Assembly: GCA_023052945.1 (NCBI GenBank)
Contig: CP095495.1
Coordinates: forward strand, 1-64,000
Reading direction: 5' to 3'
From: Wolbachia pipientis
Lineage (GTDB): Bacteria; Pseudomonadota; Alphaproteobacteria; Rickettsiales; Anaplasmataceae
Length of the DNA: 64,000 nucleotides
Shown: positions 9,124-18,626 of the stretch, in pieces
How the letters are laid out: each line of letters starts with the position of its first letter
Position numbering within the stretch: the stretch's first letter is position 1
Translations under genes and position numbers: made by a program
Notes under the pieces: model-generated
The model's input: only the letters and a program-made list of their open reading frames with translations
Databases searched by the model: none
What the model was told of the DNA's origin: nothing

Positions 9124-10944
9124 CCAGCCATCTACTCTTTCTCACTCTTTTTGACTTTTTAGCTTTTTCACCTACTAAACTCTCCCATTTACTCTCTGAC
9201 CAACGATCAATCCCCAGAGCAATAGACGCTGCTCTTGCGTAAATTCGGCAATCTAGTACTTCATTTCGATCTCTTACCTTCTGCCACTCTTGTTTGGTAT
9301 ACCCTTTTACTACTTTGGTAATTAGTTGCTCCGCAGTTAGTTGCTTAAAATATTCAGGTGGATACTCTGGAAAATGACAATATCCTGGCCCGTTTTTTAA
9401 AACATTAAGTAGCTGAAAAAGCTCGGACTTTAATATCGATACTCCAACTGGCCACAGCTTCATTCCTCTCTTTAGCTTTTGTCCACTAACTGTTACATCT
9501 ACTCTACTTGGGCTGCTCAGTGGCACTAGCGCTTTGTTTGCTCCCTTTACCGCCATTACTCTTCCTGACCCTTGGTGACTCCTTACCCAGTTGTATACTT
9601 CTTGTGCTCTATACCCTGCATCAACCGCCATCATGCTTATCATGTATTCAAGCCCATTTTCACCGATAAAATGATGATTCAAGAGCTCTGACAGTTTTCC
9701 CCATACTTCTTCACCTCCAGTATCATCTTCTAATACCTGGTAATCTATTGACCAGCTTTCACGACCCATACCCCATGCCACTACTTCCACTTCCAAGCGG
9801 TCTTTTTGCACATCAACTCCTGCCGTTAACACTATTTTTCCACCTTTTGGCACTATGCCTATCGGAAAATTTTCTCGACGCTCAAATAATTGCTTCCAAT
9901 CTGGTACTTCTCCCTTATCTACCCAGGTTTCTCCCAGTGTTGTGTTTATCCAAACTTTCAGTAATTGCTCATTTTCCTTTGCATGTAGATAATCTTTCAC
10001 TGCTTGTTTCCAACTATACCAGCCTACTGGGCTATACAAGCTTGAAAGGTGGAATCCTTTTTTTGCCCCTTCTTTTGCCTCTTTTTTTCCTTCTTTCCCT
10101 GTAGCTCTCCATTCTCCACGGGCTAGCATCTCTGTTTTCTGATGATTTTTTATTTCTCCCCTACACTCTATGCACACGTAGTGCGCTGTTGCTGGATTCT
10201 TTTCTTCCCACTTTATTTGTGGCCATTTCAGCACCTGATAGTAATTACAGTGTGGACAAGGTACAAAAAAGTATCGTTTGTCTGAACTCTCAAATTCCTT
10301 CTCTATTCTGCTGATTCCATGAACCGTTGGTGTTGAAACTAAGAATATTTTTCGCCGCGTAAATGTATTAGTTCGCGCGATGCTGAGTAAAACTGGATCT
10401 CCTTCTCCTCCTGAATCCCCTGGATATGCATCAATTTCATCTAAAAACAAATACTTCACTGGCATAGATCTCAGACCCACACTGCTATTTGCTCCAGTTA
10501 TTACTACAATTCCTCCCGGAAACTCTTTGCTTTGTACTGTGTTACCTGAATCTCTCGACCTTGGGTCTTTTACTTTATCTTTTAAACATGGTGTGCTTTC
10601 AATAAGTAGTGCAAATCTTCCCTTTGACCAACGCTTGCCCATTTCTACTGTCGGCTGTACTACTAGCATTGGCCCTGGTGTTTGGTCGATTATATATCCT
10701 ATCCAGTTGTTTCCAGCTTCTGTTCCGCCAATTTGTGCTCCTTTCATGAATACTACTTTTTCAGCCGGTGAAGACGAAGATAGTGAATCCATGATTTCCT
10801 TAAGGTATGGCGTTCTCTCTGTTCTCCATTTCCCTGGCTCTGATGATGCTATCGTTGAAAGTTGACGATTTCTATCTGCCCATTCTGATACTTTAAGCAG
10901 CGGATCGGCCTCAGTCCTGCATAGAAACTATTGCTATAGATCAT
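9101..10944 (-). pseudogene. Phage terminase large subunit, GpA family, one-base frameshift near its N-terminus
   Basis: DNA-packaging ATPase/nuclease. The ATPase part shows GAQIGGTEAGNNW, a Walker B-like LFLDEIDAYPGD and SIARTNTFTRRKIFLVSTPT. A zinc-binding-like CPHC...CIEC follows, then the nuclease domain with VLTAGVDVQKDRLEVE and AVDAGYRAQEVY. The longest intact frame starts at 10792, but the conserved N-terminus is upstream in two frames. FYAGLRP is read from ATG at 10944, and DPLLKVSEWADRNRQLS in the other frame, joined where CCGATCCG near 10903-10908 lacks one G. Adding one base makes 1845 nt, exactly 615 codons. The defect could be real or a sequencing error. Confidence 0.88.
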
Positions 10945-11101
10945 TTGCTGCAATTGTTGCACTTTTAAGGAGAAAAAGAGGTATTTTCTCTCTACAATAA
11001 GTATTTGCTGAAGCTTTACTTAAAATCATTATTGCGACTAATATGTGAATTAGGCTCACTAAGGCGATAAGACGCTTTTTCAGTAATTTATATGTAGTCA
11101 T
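10934..11101 (-). CDS. 55-aa single-pass membrane ORF between the terminase genes (holin-like?)
   Basis: A short ORF: the ATG (11101-11099) overlaps the small terminase stop as TAATG, and the TAG (10936-10934) lies inside the first codons of the corrected large terminase gene (ATG 10944). Gap-free overlaps at both ends argue for a real coupled gene. The protein starts MTTYKLLKKR, then a hydrophobic stretch LIALVSLIHILVAIMIL (about residues 11-27) followed by SKASA. It therefore looks like a signal anchor or a cleavable signal. Function unknown. A holin or spanin role is only a guess from the GH25 lysozyme in the same operon. Confidence 0.55.
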   Translation of the reverse strand: MTTYKLLKKRLIALVSLIHILVAIMILSKASANTYCREKIPLFLLKSATIAANDL

Positions 11102-11649
11102 TAAAATATACTTTGTGTTAGTTCTTCCAACGCAACTCTGATTTCCTCAGTCAGTGTCTCATGGATCTTCTCTGTGTCGTTCATCGATGCTAGTAATGCT
11201 GATACTCTGTCTGGAATATTCAAAAGATTGTTACGAACCACTCTTGCCACGTTAAATGCTTCGGTTTTTACTTCCTCTACTGGCACAAGTTCTCCGATCT
11301 CAGCTTTTGCCTTTGCCTCAAGCAATCTTCCCCGCTCCATTTCATTTTTTATCCGGGTTTTTAGCAGCATGGTAGAGAGCTCACTGGTGTTTCCTCTTTT
11401 TTCCCCTTCTTCTCCACCTTTTCTCCTCAGTGGTTGACTTGGATCTCTAATTGCTTCTATTGCTCTATTTGCTTGTTCTCGGTCAATCAAACCATCCTCC
11501 AATTCAACTATTCCTTTCTTTACTAAATAACAGACGTATTGCTTCGAAACTCCTAGTTCTCTTGCCCATTCCGTCTGCGTTATTTTCGACCCTCCTCTTT
11601 CCACTTTTTTTCTCCTTCTTTTACCGTTTTTCTTCTTGAATTTGCGCAA
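11101..11649 (-). CDS. Phage terminase small subunit, Nu1-like
   Basis: A 182-aa protein with a basic N-terminus (KKKNGKRRRKK), a winged-helix part ITQTEWARELGVSKQYVCYLVKKGIV, and a C-terminal helical region that in Nu1-type proteins contacts the large subunit (ARVVRNNLLNIPDRVSALLAS). It recognises packaging sites on phage DNA. It overlaps the ParB-methyltransferase gene upstream by 29 bases and the 55-codon ORF downstream by one base. The calls rest on the HTH pattern and on synteny with GpA. Confidence 0.84.
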   Translation of the reverse strand: MRKFKKKNGKRRRKKVERGGSKITQTEWARELGVSKQYVCYLVKKGIVELEDGLIDREQANRAIEAIRDPSQPLRRKGGEEGEKRGNTSELSTMLLKTRIKNEMERGRLLEAKAKAEIGELVPVEEVKTEAFNVARVVRNNLLNIPDRVSALLASMNDTEKIHETLTEEIRVALEELTQSIF

Positions 11650-12859
11650 AAGTCTTGCCTGAGCTAGATAGAATAGCTTCTCTTCCTGTATACACCTGCC
11701 AACGCTTTATCGTTACATCTACGAAGGCGGAATCTAGCTCTATCGTCCTACAGATTCTTCCTGTCCTCTCACAGGCAATTAATGTACTTCCAGAACCACT
11801 AAATGGATCAAGAACTATGTCTCCTGGTCTACTGCTGTTTACTATTGCTCTCTCCATTAATTCCACTGGTTTCATCGTTGGGTGCAGCGAGTTGTATGTT
11901 GGCTTATCGTAAAACCAGAGATCACTTTGATTACGGCCTCCATGCCACTCACGTTTATTGCCGTTTTTCCAACCATAAAGTATTGCTTCGTATTGTCTTT
12001 GATAATCAGATCTTCCTAGCGTAAAATGATTTTTTGCCCAAATGATAAATGTCGACCATTTTCCCCCTGCTTCTTCAAATACTTTTTGCAAGGTTGAAAG
12101 CTCAGATGATGATGCACAGATGTAAATTGCCCCTTTGGTGTTTGCTAAAACATGGGAACAAATGTCATATAGAAAAAGTTCGTAATTTTCACCTTGATTG
12201 TCGTTTAATATCTTTTTATCTTCTCTTTCTTGACTAGCGCCATAATCAACGTTATACGGAGGATCACACACGGTAATATCTGCCATTTTATCGTCCAGTA
12301 CCGCTTTAAATGATTCAACTTCGCAGCTATCGCCACAGTAAATTCGATGCCCACCTAAAATCCATAGGTCCCCTGGTTTTGTTATTTCCACTTTTTTGTC
12401 ATCACCAGCTAAATCAGAAAATTTTTCTCCCTTTTCCCCTTGTTCTTCCCTTCCATCAAGATTATCAAGAAAGCGTTGGACTTTTTCTAGCTCAAATCCA
12501 GTCATTTTAAGGTCAAACTCCAAATCTTCTAATTCTTGAATTTCCACCTTCAAAAGATCATCATCCCACTTTGCCCAATTAGCTGATTGATTTGCCAGTA
12601 ACCGAAAAGCTTTGGTTTGGGCTTCACTTAAATTATCACTGAGCACCACTGGAATACTCTCCATGCCCAGTTTTCTTGCTGCTTTAAGCCGTAAATGACC
12701 ATCAACCACAGTGCCATCGCTTTTTGCAACTATCGGTATACGAAAACCAAACTCTCGAATAGAGGCACACATTCTGTTTACTACATCGTCATTCTTGCAA
12801 GGGTTGCGATCATATTCGACTAGGTTTTGAGTAGGATAGTAGTGGATTGCTAAGTTCAT
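11621..12859 (-). CDS. ParB-like domain fused to a beta-class DNA methyltransferase
   Basis: A 412-aa two-domain protein. Residues 1-95 are a ParB/Srx-type nuclease fold (IREFGFRIPIVAKSDGTVVDGHLR, written here as its two halves IREFGFRIPIVAK and VVDGHLRLKAARKLG). Residues from about 160 form an N4/N6-methyltransferase: DPPY at 199-202, and DPFSGSGST with the SAM-binding FxGxG after it. That order makes it beta class (CcrM/HinfI-like). It probably marks phage DNA or guards it against host nucleases. A 62-residue acidic linker joins the domains. It sits at the head of the packaging operon and overlaps the small terminase gene. Confidence 0.92.
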   Translation of the reverse strand: MNLAIHYYPTQNLVEYDRNPCKNDDVVNRMCASIREFGFRIPIVAKSDGTVVDGHLRLKAARKLGMESIPVVLSDNLSEAQTKAFRLLANQSANWAKWDDDLLKVEIQELEDLEFDLKMTGFELEKVQRFLDNLDGREEQGEKGEKFSDLAGDDKKVEITKPGDLWILGGHRIYCGDSCEVESFKAVLDDKMADITVCDPPYNVDYGASQEREDKKILNDNQGENYELFLYDICSHVLANTKGAIYICASSSELSTLQKVFEEAGGKWSTFIIWAKNHFTLGRSDYQRQYEAILYGWKNGNKREWHGGRNQSDLWFYDKPTYNSLHPTMKPVELMERAIVNSSRPGDIVLDPFSGSGSTLIACERTGRICRTIELDSAFVDVTIKRWQVYTGREAILSSSGKTFAQIQEEKR

Positions 12860-13043
12860 ATTAGTGTATTAAATTACCAGGTGCAAATTCTTAATAACTT
12901 GTTAAAAAGTTAATAACCAAAATTAGTCTGACGCTAGAGAAGGTTTGGGCTTTTTACCACCAAAGCAGCCTGGCTGGCGGGAAGGACCCACATTTCACCC
13001 CGTTTCTATATTATTAAAATCGTTACTTATAGTAGAATTAGTA
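12860..13043. other. Intergenic gap, nothing recognised
   Basis: This 184-base stretch separates the RuvC-like gene from the ParB-methyltransferase gene on the same strand. There is a GC-richer patch near 12950-13000 but no ORF, tRNA or clear hairpin terminator was recognised. Confidence 0.4.
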
Positions 13044-13127
13044 TTAAAACTCATTATGTAAAATATTAATATCACAGCATTCGCTAAAACTCATTATGTA
13101 AAACATTAATGCCAAAGCATCCCCCTC
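13044..13127. repeat. Two tandem copies of a ~42-bp unit at the 3' end of the RuvC-like gene
   Basis: The string AAAACTCATTATGTAAAA followed by (T/C)ATTAAT occurs at about 13046 and again at about 13086, with similar downstream bases (ATCACAGCATTCGC, then GCCAAAGCATCC). The copy nearer the stop supplies the extra codons and the stop codon used now. Confidence 0.75.
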
Positions 13128-13520
13128 ATTATCGTCTTGAGGGAAAAAACCTTTTTCACGTATCGCTTCAATAACTTCACTTTTGCTGGCATTACCCTTG
13201 CCTGCTATGAAACGTTTTATAGTTTTTACAGATACACCTTTATACGGCACGTTATGTTCTTCACACCAAGCAGAGAGAACGGCAAGAAAACCACCGTAGC
13301 AATGCGCTGCGTCAGTTCCAAGATGTCTTCTTACTTCTTCAAAATAAACCGCAGTGAACTTATGCTCCAAGGAATTAAGCCAATTGCCAAAACTCAAAAA
13401 ATGCATGCCACCTCCACTGAAACGGCTACCATGAAAATTTTTGCTCCCACTTTCAATTACTCCATCGGTGAAAATAGCCCAGCCGGTTTGCTTGCCGAGG
13501 TCTAGTGTTAGGATTGACAT
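13044..13520 (-). CDS. RuvC/RNase H-fold Holliday junction resolvase-like protein
   Basis: A 158-aa protein with the RuvC-like pattern: ILTLDLGKQTGWAIF at the N-terminus (first Asp), YFEEVRRHLGTDAAHCYGGF in the middle (Glu), and the C-terminal DNEGDALALM (paired acidic residues). Phage-encoded members resolve branched DNA before packaging. The last 13 residues come from a tandem duplication of about 42 bases, so the C-terminus is probably longer than the ancestral one. Confidence 0.82.
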   Translation of the reverse strand: MSILTLDLGKQTGWAIFTDGVIESGSKNFHGSRFSGGGMHFLSFGNWLNSLEHKFTAVYFEEVRRHLGTDAAHCYGGFLAVLSAWCEEHNVPYKGVSVKTIKRFIAGKGNASKSEVIEAIREKGFFPQDDNEGDALALMFYIMSFSECCDINILHNEF

Positions 13521-13745
13521 TTATATTCAGAATTTGTTCGCTAGAGTGTAAAGTACCTATATAATATATATTCAGGATTTGAAAAATTTTTGTCCAAAAA
13601 ATCTTCTTCTTAAATAAACTTTTTAGAAAAAAACTTGGTTAAAAATTAGTAAACAAGCATTGTATAATTATTGGTCAAGACTTTCAGATTTCTATCTTAA
13701 CAATGTAATTAATCTATTATGCTAACGTAGCTTAGCTAATTTCTT
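13521..13745. promoter_or_regulatory. Divergent intergenic region
   Basis: 225 bases between the start of the minus-strand RuvC-like gene and the start of a plus-strand pseudogene. The region is very AT-rich with several TATAAT-like boxes (for example TATAAT at about 13661 and near 13560). It probably carries promoters for both directions, but no spacing is good enough to choose one. Confidence 0.35.
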
Positions 13746-14390
13746 ATGAACGTTTACCCAAACCATAAATTCTGGGAAGATGATTTAGAAGTACCAGTTA
13801 ACTACTTACTTGAGCGTTTTCACAATACAGAAGTCCGTCATTCCTGGATGAATTCACTTTCTGGTAGGCAGTTAAGTGTTATCTTTCAACACTGCTTTAA
13901 AGACAAGCTAAATGGTCAACTCTTTGATGATCAAGACTACGATAACACATCCATACAATATAAACGTAAAGTGATTGCTAAACATTTAGACTCTCTAGTT
14001 ATTTATTATCTGATTAGCTGTTTTGAACGTGCAAACGCCTACGACAATGTTACAAAAAATAATATAGAGTTCAAAAGCGTGATTTCTAGGGGGTTTCTGT
14101 GCTCAAAGACAAATTGAAAGATTGAACCTAGAAGCTATACGAAAAGCCTCAAAAACTTATTTTTGGATCTTATACATAAAAAGGAGTCGGCCCAATTTCT
14201 CAGCTATTTTTATTGCAACAATTGTAGATATTTTCGTAAACCCAAAAACTCACCGCTTATTTCAGAGTTGTATCGCGAGCTCCTCAATCCAATCAAATTG
14301 GAAGAATTTTTATATTCTTCAAAATATTCACAGATTTTACAAGATTTAAGTTTTTTACTGCACAACTATCATAGGAGAAACATTATATGA
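13746..14390 (+). pseudogene. Decayed unknown gene, three frames
   Basis: Frame 1 codes 123 residues from MNVYPNHKFWEDDLEV to SVISRGF. A GGGGG run near 14090 shifts the frame, and GFCAQRQIERLNLEAIRKA is read in a second frame. A third frame then runs from about 14150 with NLFLDLIHKKESAQFL to a stop at 14388-14390. Joined, the product would be about 215 aa, with a CNNC motif in the last third. I do not recognise the family. It lies next to the phage module and may be a WO accessory gene. Two independent frameshifts make a pseudogene likely. Confidence 0.6.
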
Positions 14391-14398
14391 AAACATTA

Positions 14399-14822
14399 GG
14401 CTCTGTGAACAAAATTTTAGAGTAACCATATGAGTGCTCCAACAAAATTCAAAAAACCCATAAAGACCTCAGCAGTCTTATCAAAACGGGAGAAAATTCG
14501 TCTGAAATTTTTGATTTTCCCGAAGAAGCACTCAATCAGATGCCGCTCTTTATAAATATGGTCATCATAATGTCTCTGTACTTTGCGATTCCGCTTTGGT
14601 GACAGTGCACCCTTTGCTTTCAAGACAGGCAATAAAAGCATATAGCCCTTATCGGCCACTACAGTTGAGCTAGAGACATATTTAGTTAGAACTGATGCCT
14701 GAGTAATTTCGTTCCTTTGACCTGGGGTCAAAATAAATTTGAGTGGGTTTCCCAACGCGTCAACAAGTGCATGAATTTTAGTCGTAAATCCACGTGCATA
14801 AGCGTTGCGTGGCCCGCATGGA
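14399..14822 (-). mobile_element. IS5-family remnant (3' half of transposase)
   Basis: Minus-strand coding for GFTTKIHALVDALGNPLKF, VADKGYMLLLP, then RHLIECFFGKIKNFRRIFSRFDKTAEVF, here cited in parts: RHLIECFFGKIKNF and FRRIFSRFDKTAEVF. These are typical of the DDE core (D-K-G-Y and E) of an IS5-type transposase. The outer end starts GGCTCTGTGAAC at 14399. The N-terminal half and the other terminus are missing. The element ends at the truncated terminase at about 14822, so it marks the break point of that gene. Confidence 0.8.
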
Positions 14823-16036
14823 TACTGGGCATCTGCAAGGATAATAGTTGCAAGTTACTCTAAGTTGCTTAGTGAAAAACATTCGCTCGATACGAGGTGC
14901 ATAATGCAATCTGATTGGTATAAAAAGCTGTTTCCAGAGGTAAAATTATCCAAAGACCAGAACACTAAATATAAATTCCAAACAGTGCAGAGAGGATACA
15001 GAATCGCAACATCAGTTGGAGGGACGTTAACCGGTGAAGGTGGAGATTTTATTATTGTGGACGATCCGCTTAACCCTGCCCAAGCTTTGAGTGAAACGTT
15101 TAGAAAGCGTGCCACAAACTGGTTCGATCAGACTTTAGTAACGAGACTCAACGATAGAAAAAAAGGAGTAATTGTGCTTGTTACGCACAGGCTGCACCTA
15201 GAAGACCTAACCGGGCACCTCTTATCTAAGCCAAAAAACATATGGCATCACATTTGTTTGCCAATGATTTCTGAAAAAGTGGAGATAATCGACTCAATTA
15301 CAACACAAAAAAAAGGTTTATATTCAAGAGAAGAAAATGAGTTATTATATCCCCTTGAGGGAGGAAAAGAAGAAGTTGAGATGATAAAAGTTAAACTCGG
15401 GAGTTACGCTTTTGCTGCTCAGTATCAACAAAACCCCCTGCCGCTTTCAAGTGGTATAATTAAACAAGAGTGGTTGAAGCACTATAAAAATCTCCCTGAT
15501 AATCTCTCACATGTAACTCAAAGCTGGGACACTGCAGTTTCAACAAACGATTCCAGCGACTTTAGCGTCTGCACCACCTGGGCAAAAATAGATAATAAAT
15601 TCTATCTACTTGATGTATATCGAGCAAAGCTTGAGTATCCAAAGCTTAAAGAGCAAGTTCTGTCACTAGCTGCAAGATGGGCACCACATGCAATTTTGAT
15701 TGAAGCAAAAACGAGTGGTCAACAATTAATACAAGAGCTAAAGGCAAATAGCGATCTACCCATTATTGAAATTGTGCCACACAATGACAAACTCACTCGA
15801 TTTTACCAAATTGTTCCAATTATAGAGTCTGGCAGGGTTTTTTTGCCGCATCAAGCGGTATGGCTCAATGATTTGAGTATGAGATTTTAATGTTCCCAGA
15901 AGCCCGTTATGATGATCAGGTGGACAGTACAGTACAATATTTACAATGGATGAGAAAAATTAACACCAGCGCCTTTAGGGTCAGAGACTTTGGCCCTAAC
16001 CCTAATAAACCATTTAGGTGGTTAAGATATATCTAA
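14823..16036 (+). pseudogene. Terminase large subunit (Terminase_6 type), 5'-truncated and frameshifted
   Basis: A second packaging ATPase, unrelated to GpA. The Walker A part is lost at the IS junction. What remains is IIVASYSKLLSEK, the Walker B motif FIIVDDPLNP, VTHRLHLEDLTGHLL, and the RNase H-like nuclease domain with QSWDTAVSTNDSSDFS and LIEAKTSGQQLIQEL. Frame 1 ends at 15890 in LNDLSMRF. Restoring one T near 15870 (GATTTGAG from GATTTTGAG) gives the conserved FEYEILMFPEARYDDQVDS ending, which reads to a stop at 16034-16036. A further relic of the same 3' end lies at 20840-20985 in opposite orientation. Confidence 0.88.
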
Positions 16037-16040
16037 AAAC

Positions 16041-18593
16041 CTAAATTCGTTTCCCCCAAGTTTCTCGCGTATGCTCTACAGTACGACACTCTTTAACCTC
16101 TGAAGAGACACTTTCCTTATGTGGCACAGCAGGAGAATCAGGTAATCCTGAAGAATAACCACTATCTCTTTTAGAACTAGAGTTATCAGGTAATTGTGCT
16201 TTTGTAAGTCGCAATAACTGTGATTCTTTACCCTCACATAGAGATCTGCTTAGCTCCCTTTTCCCCGAAAGAGTATGCGTCAAATATAAATGCTGCTCCT
16301 CCCCAGGGGAGAAAGAGTTGGAGTCTAGCTTCTTCTGCAGCTCAGGAGAAAGAAATGGGCGTAGTTCCTTCCTCTCGTCACTAGTAAGAGGTTTTAGTCC
16401 ACCTGGCGCACCTTCATGCGTAGGAGAAGTCACTTTTGAGGGTGGATTACTTTTTGCTTTTCTTTCTGAGGCAGATCGTTCAGAAAGAAGTGTTTTTTTA
16501 GTTACAGAAATTGTAGGCATACTTCGCGTTGTATCACGCCCTACATTATGTCGCTTAAGGCCTGCGTCACGTTGCTTAGACTTAGAAGGTGAAGAGCAGA
16601 GATCTTTTATTTTTTGGAAAATACCCTCATGTTCCTTCGGAGATTCACTCTTTTGTGACTTTGCTTCAGAACACTCATCACTAACTTGCTGTTTTTCAGG
16701 TTCCACATCGTTCACATCTTCAACACCTGGAGAATATGACGATGGCACATACCACATACTCTTCCCTGTTCGCATACTTTCACTAGCACCTCTCGATGAT
16801 GAAGGTCCACTCTGTGGCAATGACCATAATACTGCACTTGGAGCCAGTAATGACCAACGGTTCGTTTGCTGAGCCCAAGGGTTAGTCCCTACTGGATTAG
16901 CACCTTTCCATGATGAAGGTCTACTCGGTTGCCATAACGAGGGTTCTGCACTTGGAGCCGGTGATGACCAAGCGCCTATTGGCTGATCCCAAGTACTAGC
17001 CCCTGCCGGCACATTTTTAGCAGCACTTACAGATTGCACTGATGAAGATGGCCCTGAAACACCATGACTAACTGCAATAGAATTCACCTGCGACAATGGC
17101 GAACATCTTCCACCCGTTCCAGCTAAATTTACTGGATTATGCAGCACTTGTTTTTTCTCCGATCCTTGCCTGGGAGAATCCTTTGCTACATCCTGATTCC
17201 ACGTAGGAAACCTCTGTGCCTGTGATTGCTCAAGGAATGATCCTGGATCATCACTTGAAGAATGTGCAACAGAATCCTTAGGTTTTGGAGGTGACTCACC
17301 AATACCACTATCTCTATCTCCCTCAGATTCAAAAAACCTAGCTCCAGTTTGTTCAGGCGGTGTTCTTGGTGGTTCTGCATGTGTAGGAGAAGTTACTGTT
17401 GAGGAGGATCGACTCGAGCCACGTCTCTTAAAATTCTCAAGATCAACTGCAAATTCAAAACATCCGTTTCTTTCATTATATGCAATTGGAGACTGCATAA
17501 TTATAGGGAGTAAAAGAGCAATCTGCTTATTAGAGAAAGCATAAACTGGCTCTTTACAATTAGCAAATTGTGGATTTGCAGTTTTGCCTCTAATATCACT
17601 TATAAAATTATCATTTGTAAAACCATTAAATATTCCTCCATTAAATACTTTATTAATTTTTGATGCATCCCTAGAACTTAAAGTTTCAAACTGACCATCA
17701 TCCATTTCTATAAAAGGCATAAGAGCAAAACTATGCCCATTCTTTATTTTGTTTTCGTCTGTAAAAGTATCATAATCATAAACGTTAATGGATTTTCTCA
17801 CCTGTTTAGACACTAGACTGCTAAGAACATCTTTAAAATTTTCGACTTTAGAATCTTCTTTGCCTGGAGTTCTAAAATCAAGCGCCACTCGCCCTTTAAC
17901 ATGTTTTGCTACATTCTTGACGACATTAATGTTAGTAATATCTTTAATATACAATTTATTATCTCTTTGTTCATAAAAGATTGAACTATCATTAAAACCA
18001 TACTCCTCTAACTTCAAGTCAAACGCTGAAATATACATACCCCTAAATGCTTCAAAAAACCTTGGAGGATACCTGTTCTCCTTACAATATCTATCATTAA
18101 AAGATATACAGTATAGATAAGGAGAGTGCCTATCTATTTCCTCTAGAACAGAACCTTCTAAACACTCACAAGCTTTTTTCTTCATCATTCTTGCACTTGT
18201 TTCTAGATTTTTAACAACTTCTGCTTCCACGGCACGCTGAAACTCTTTAGCAAAGTAAATCTTCAAGTTACGAATTACTTCATTATTCGTAGAATCTGCA
18301 AGCTCCACTTTTCTTATAGCACTCCCTTCTGCCTTCCATTTAGAGTTAACGTCAAAGACGAATGGAAAATAGTTTAAATTATAATATTCACCTGCTACCT
18401 CTTCAGTGCCGTAATGCCGTTTTATTATTTCTTTCCTTACTTCTTGGAAATATTTTTTTACCTCAACATCAGAAGCAAACAAACCAACAATCTTGTTACC
18501 TTTTACAGTAAAATTAGTATTAACATCATCAAAATAATAATTACGTAAGTTAAACGCGTTAACCAACTCTGTTACAAAATTATTCTTAGGCAT
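16041..18593 (-). CDS. 850-aa putative effector: ordered N-terminus, long disordered Ser/Pro-rich C-terminus
   Basis: Not recognised. Residues 1-390 look globular (many aromatic and charged residues, no membrane segment). From about 395 to the end the protein is rich in S, P, G, K and E and probably disordered. Within it lie two copies of TSPTH (early and late), a 38-residue tandem repeat rich in Trp (nt 16834 and 16948 start equal blocks; LGASS/SPAPSAEPSLW type), and motifs D430-S-G-I-G-E-S and D812-S-G-Y-S-S. Start: ATG 18593 has AGGAG five bases upstream; a GTG at 18599 is less likely. It follows the 62-aa gene by about 30 bases. Probably a WO-associated secreted protein; this is inference. 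Confidence 0.72.
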   Translation of the reverse strand: MPKNNFVTELVNAFNLRNYYFDDVNTNFTVKGNKIVGLFASDVEVKKYFQEVRKEIIKRHYGTEEVAGEYYNLNYFPFVFDVNSKWKAEGSAIRKVELADSTNNEVIRNLKIYFAKEFQRAVEAEVVKNLETSARMMKKKACECLEGSVLEEIDRHSPYLYCISFNDRYCKENRYPPRFFEAFRGMYISAFDLKLEEYGFNDSSIFYEQRDNKLYIKDITNINVVKNVAKHVKGRVALDFRTPGKEDSKVENFKDVLSSLVSKQVRKSINVYDYDTFTDENKIKNGHSFALMPFIEMDDGQFETLSSRDASKINKVFNGGIFNGFTNDNFISDIRGKTANPQFANCKEPVYAFSNKQIALLLPIIMQSPIAYNERNGCFEFAVDLENFKRRGSSRSSSTVTSPTHAEPPRTPPEQTGARFFESEGDRDSGIGESPPKPKDSVAHSSSDDPGSFLEQSQAQRFPTWNQDVAKDSPRQGSEKKQVLHNPVNLAGTGGRCSPLSQVNSIAVSHGVSGPSSSVQSVSAAKNVPAGASTWDQPIGAWSSPAPSAEPSLWQPSRPSSWKGANPVGTNPWAQQTNRWSLLAPSAVLWSLPQSGPSSSRGASESMRTGKSMWYVPSSYSPGVEDVNDVEPEKQQVSDECSEAKSQKSESPKEHEGIFQKIKDLCSSPSKSKQRDAGLKRHNVGRDTTRSMPTISVTKKTLLSERSASERKAKSNPPSKVTSPTHEGAPGGLKPLTSDERKELRPFLSPELQKKLDSNSFSPGEEQHLYLTHTLSGKRELSRSLCEGKESQLLRLTKAQLPDNSSSKRDSGYSSGLPDSPAVPHKESVSSEVKECRTVEHTRETWGKRI

Positions 18594-18626
18594 AACCACT
18601 CCTACTAAAATTGTGATGAAACAAGA

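Noticed and set aside
14805..14822. N-terminal residues MRGPHGYWASAR read as the start of the second terminase
   Set aside because: These codons are the reverse strand of the IS remnant; the real gene has lost its 5' end.
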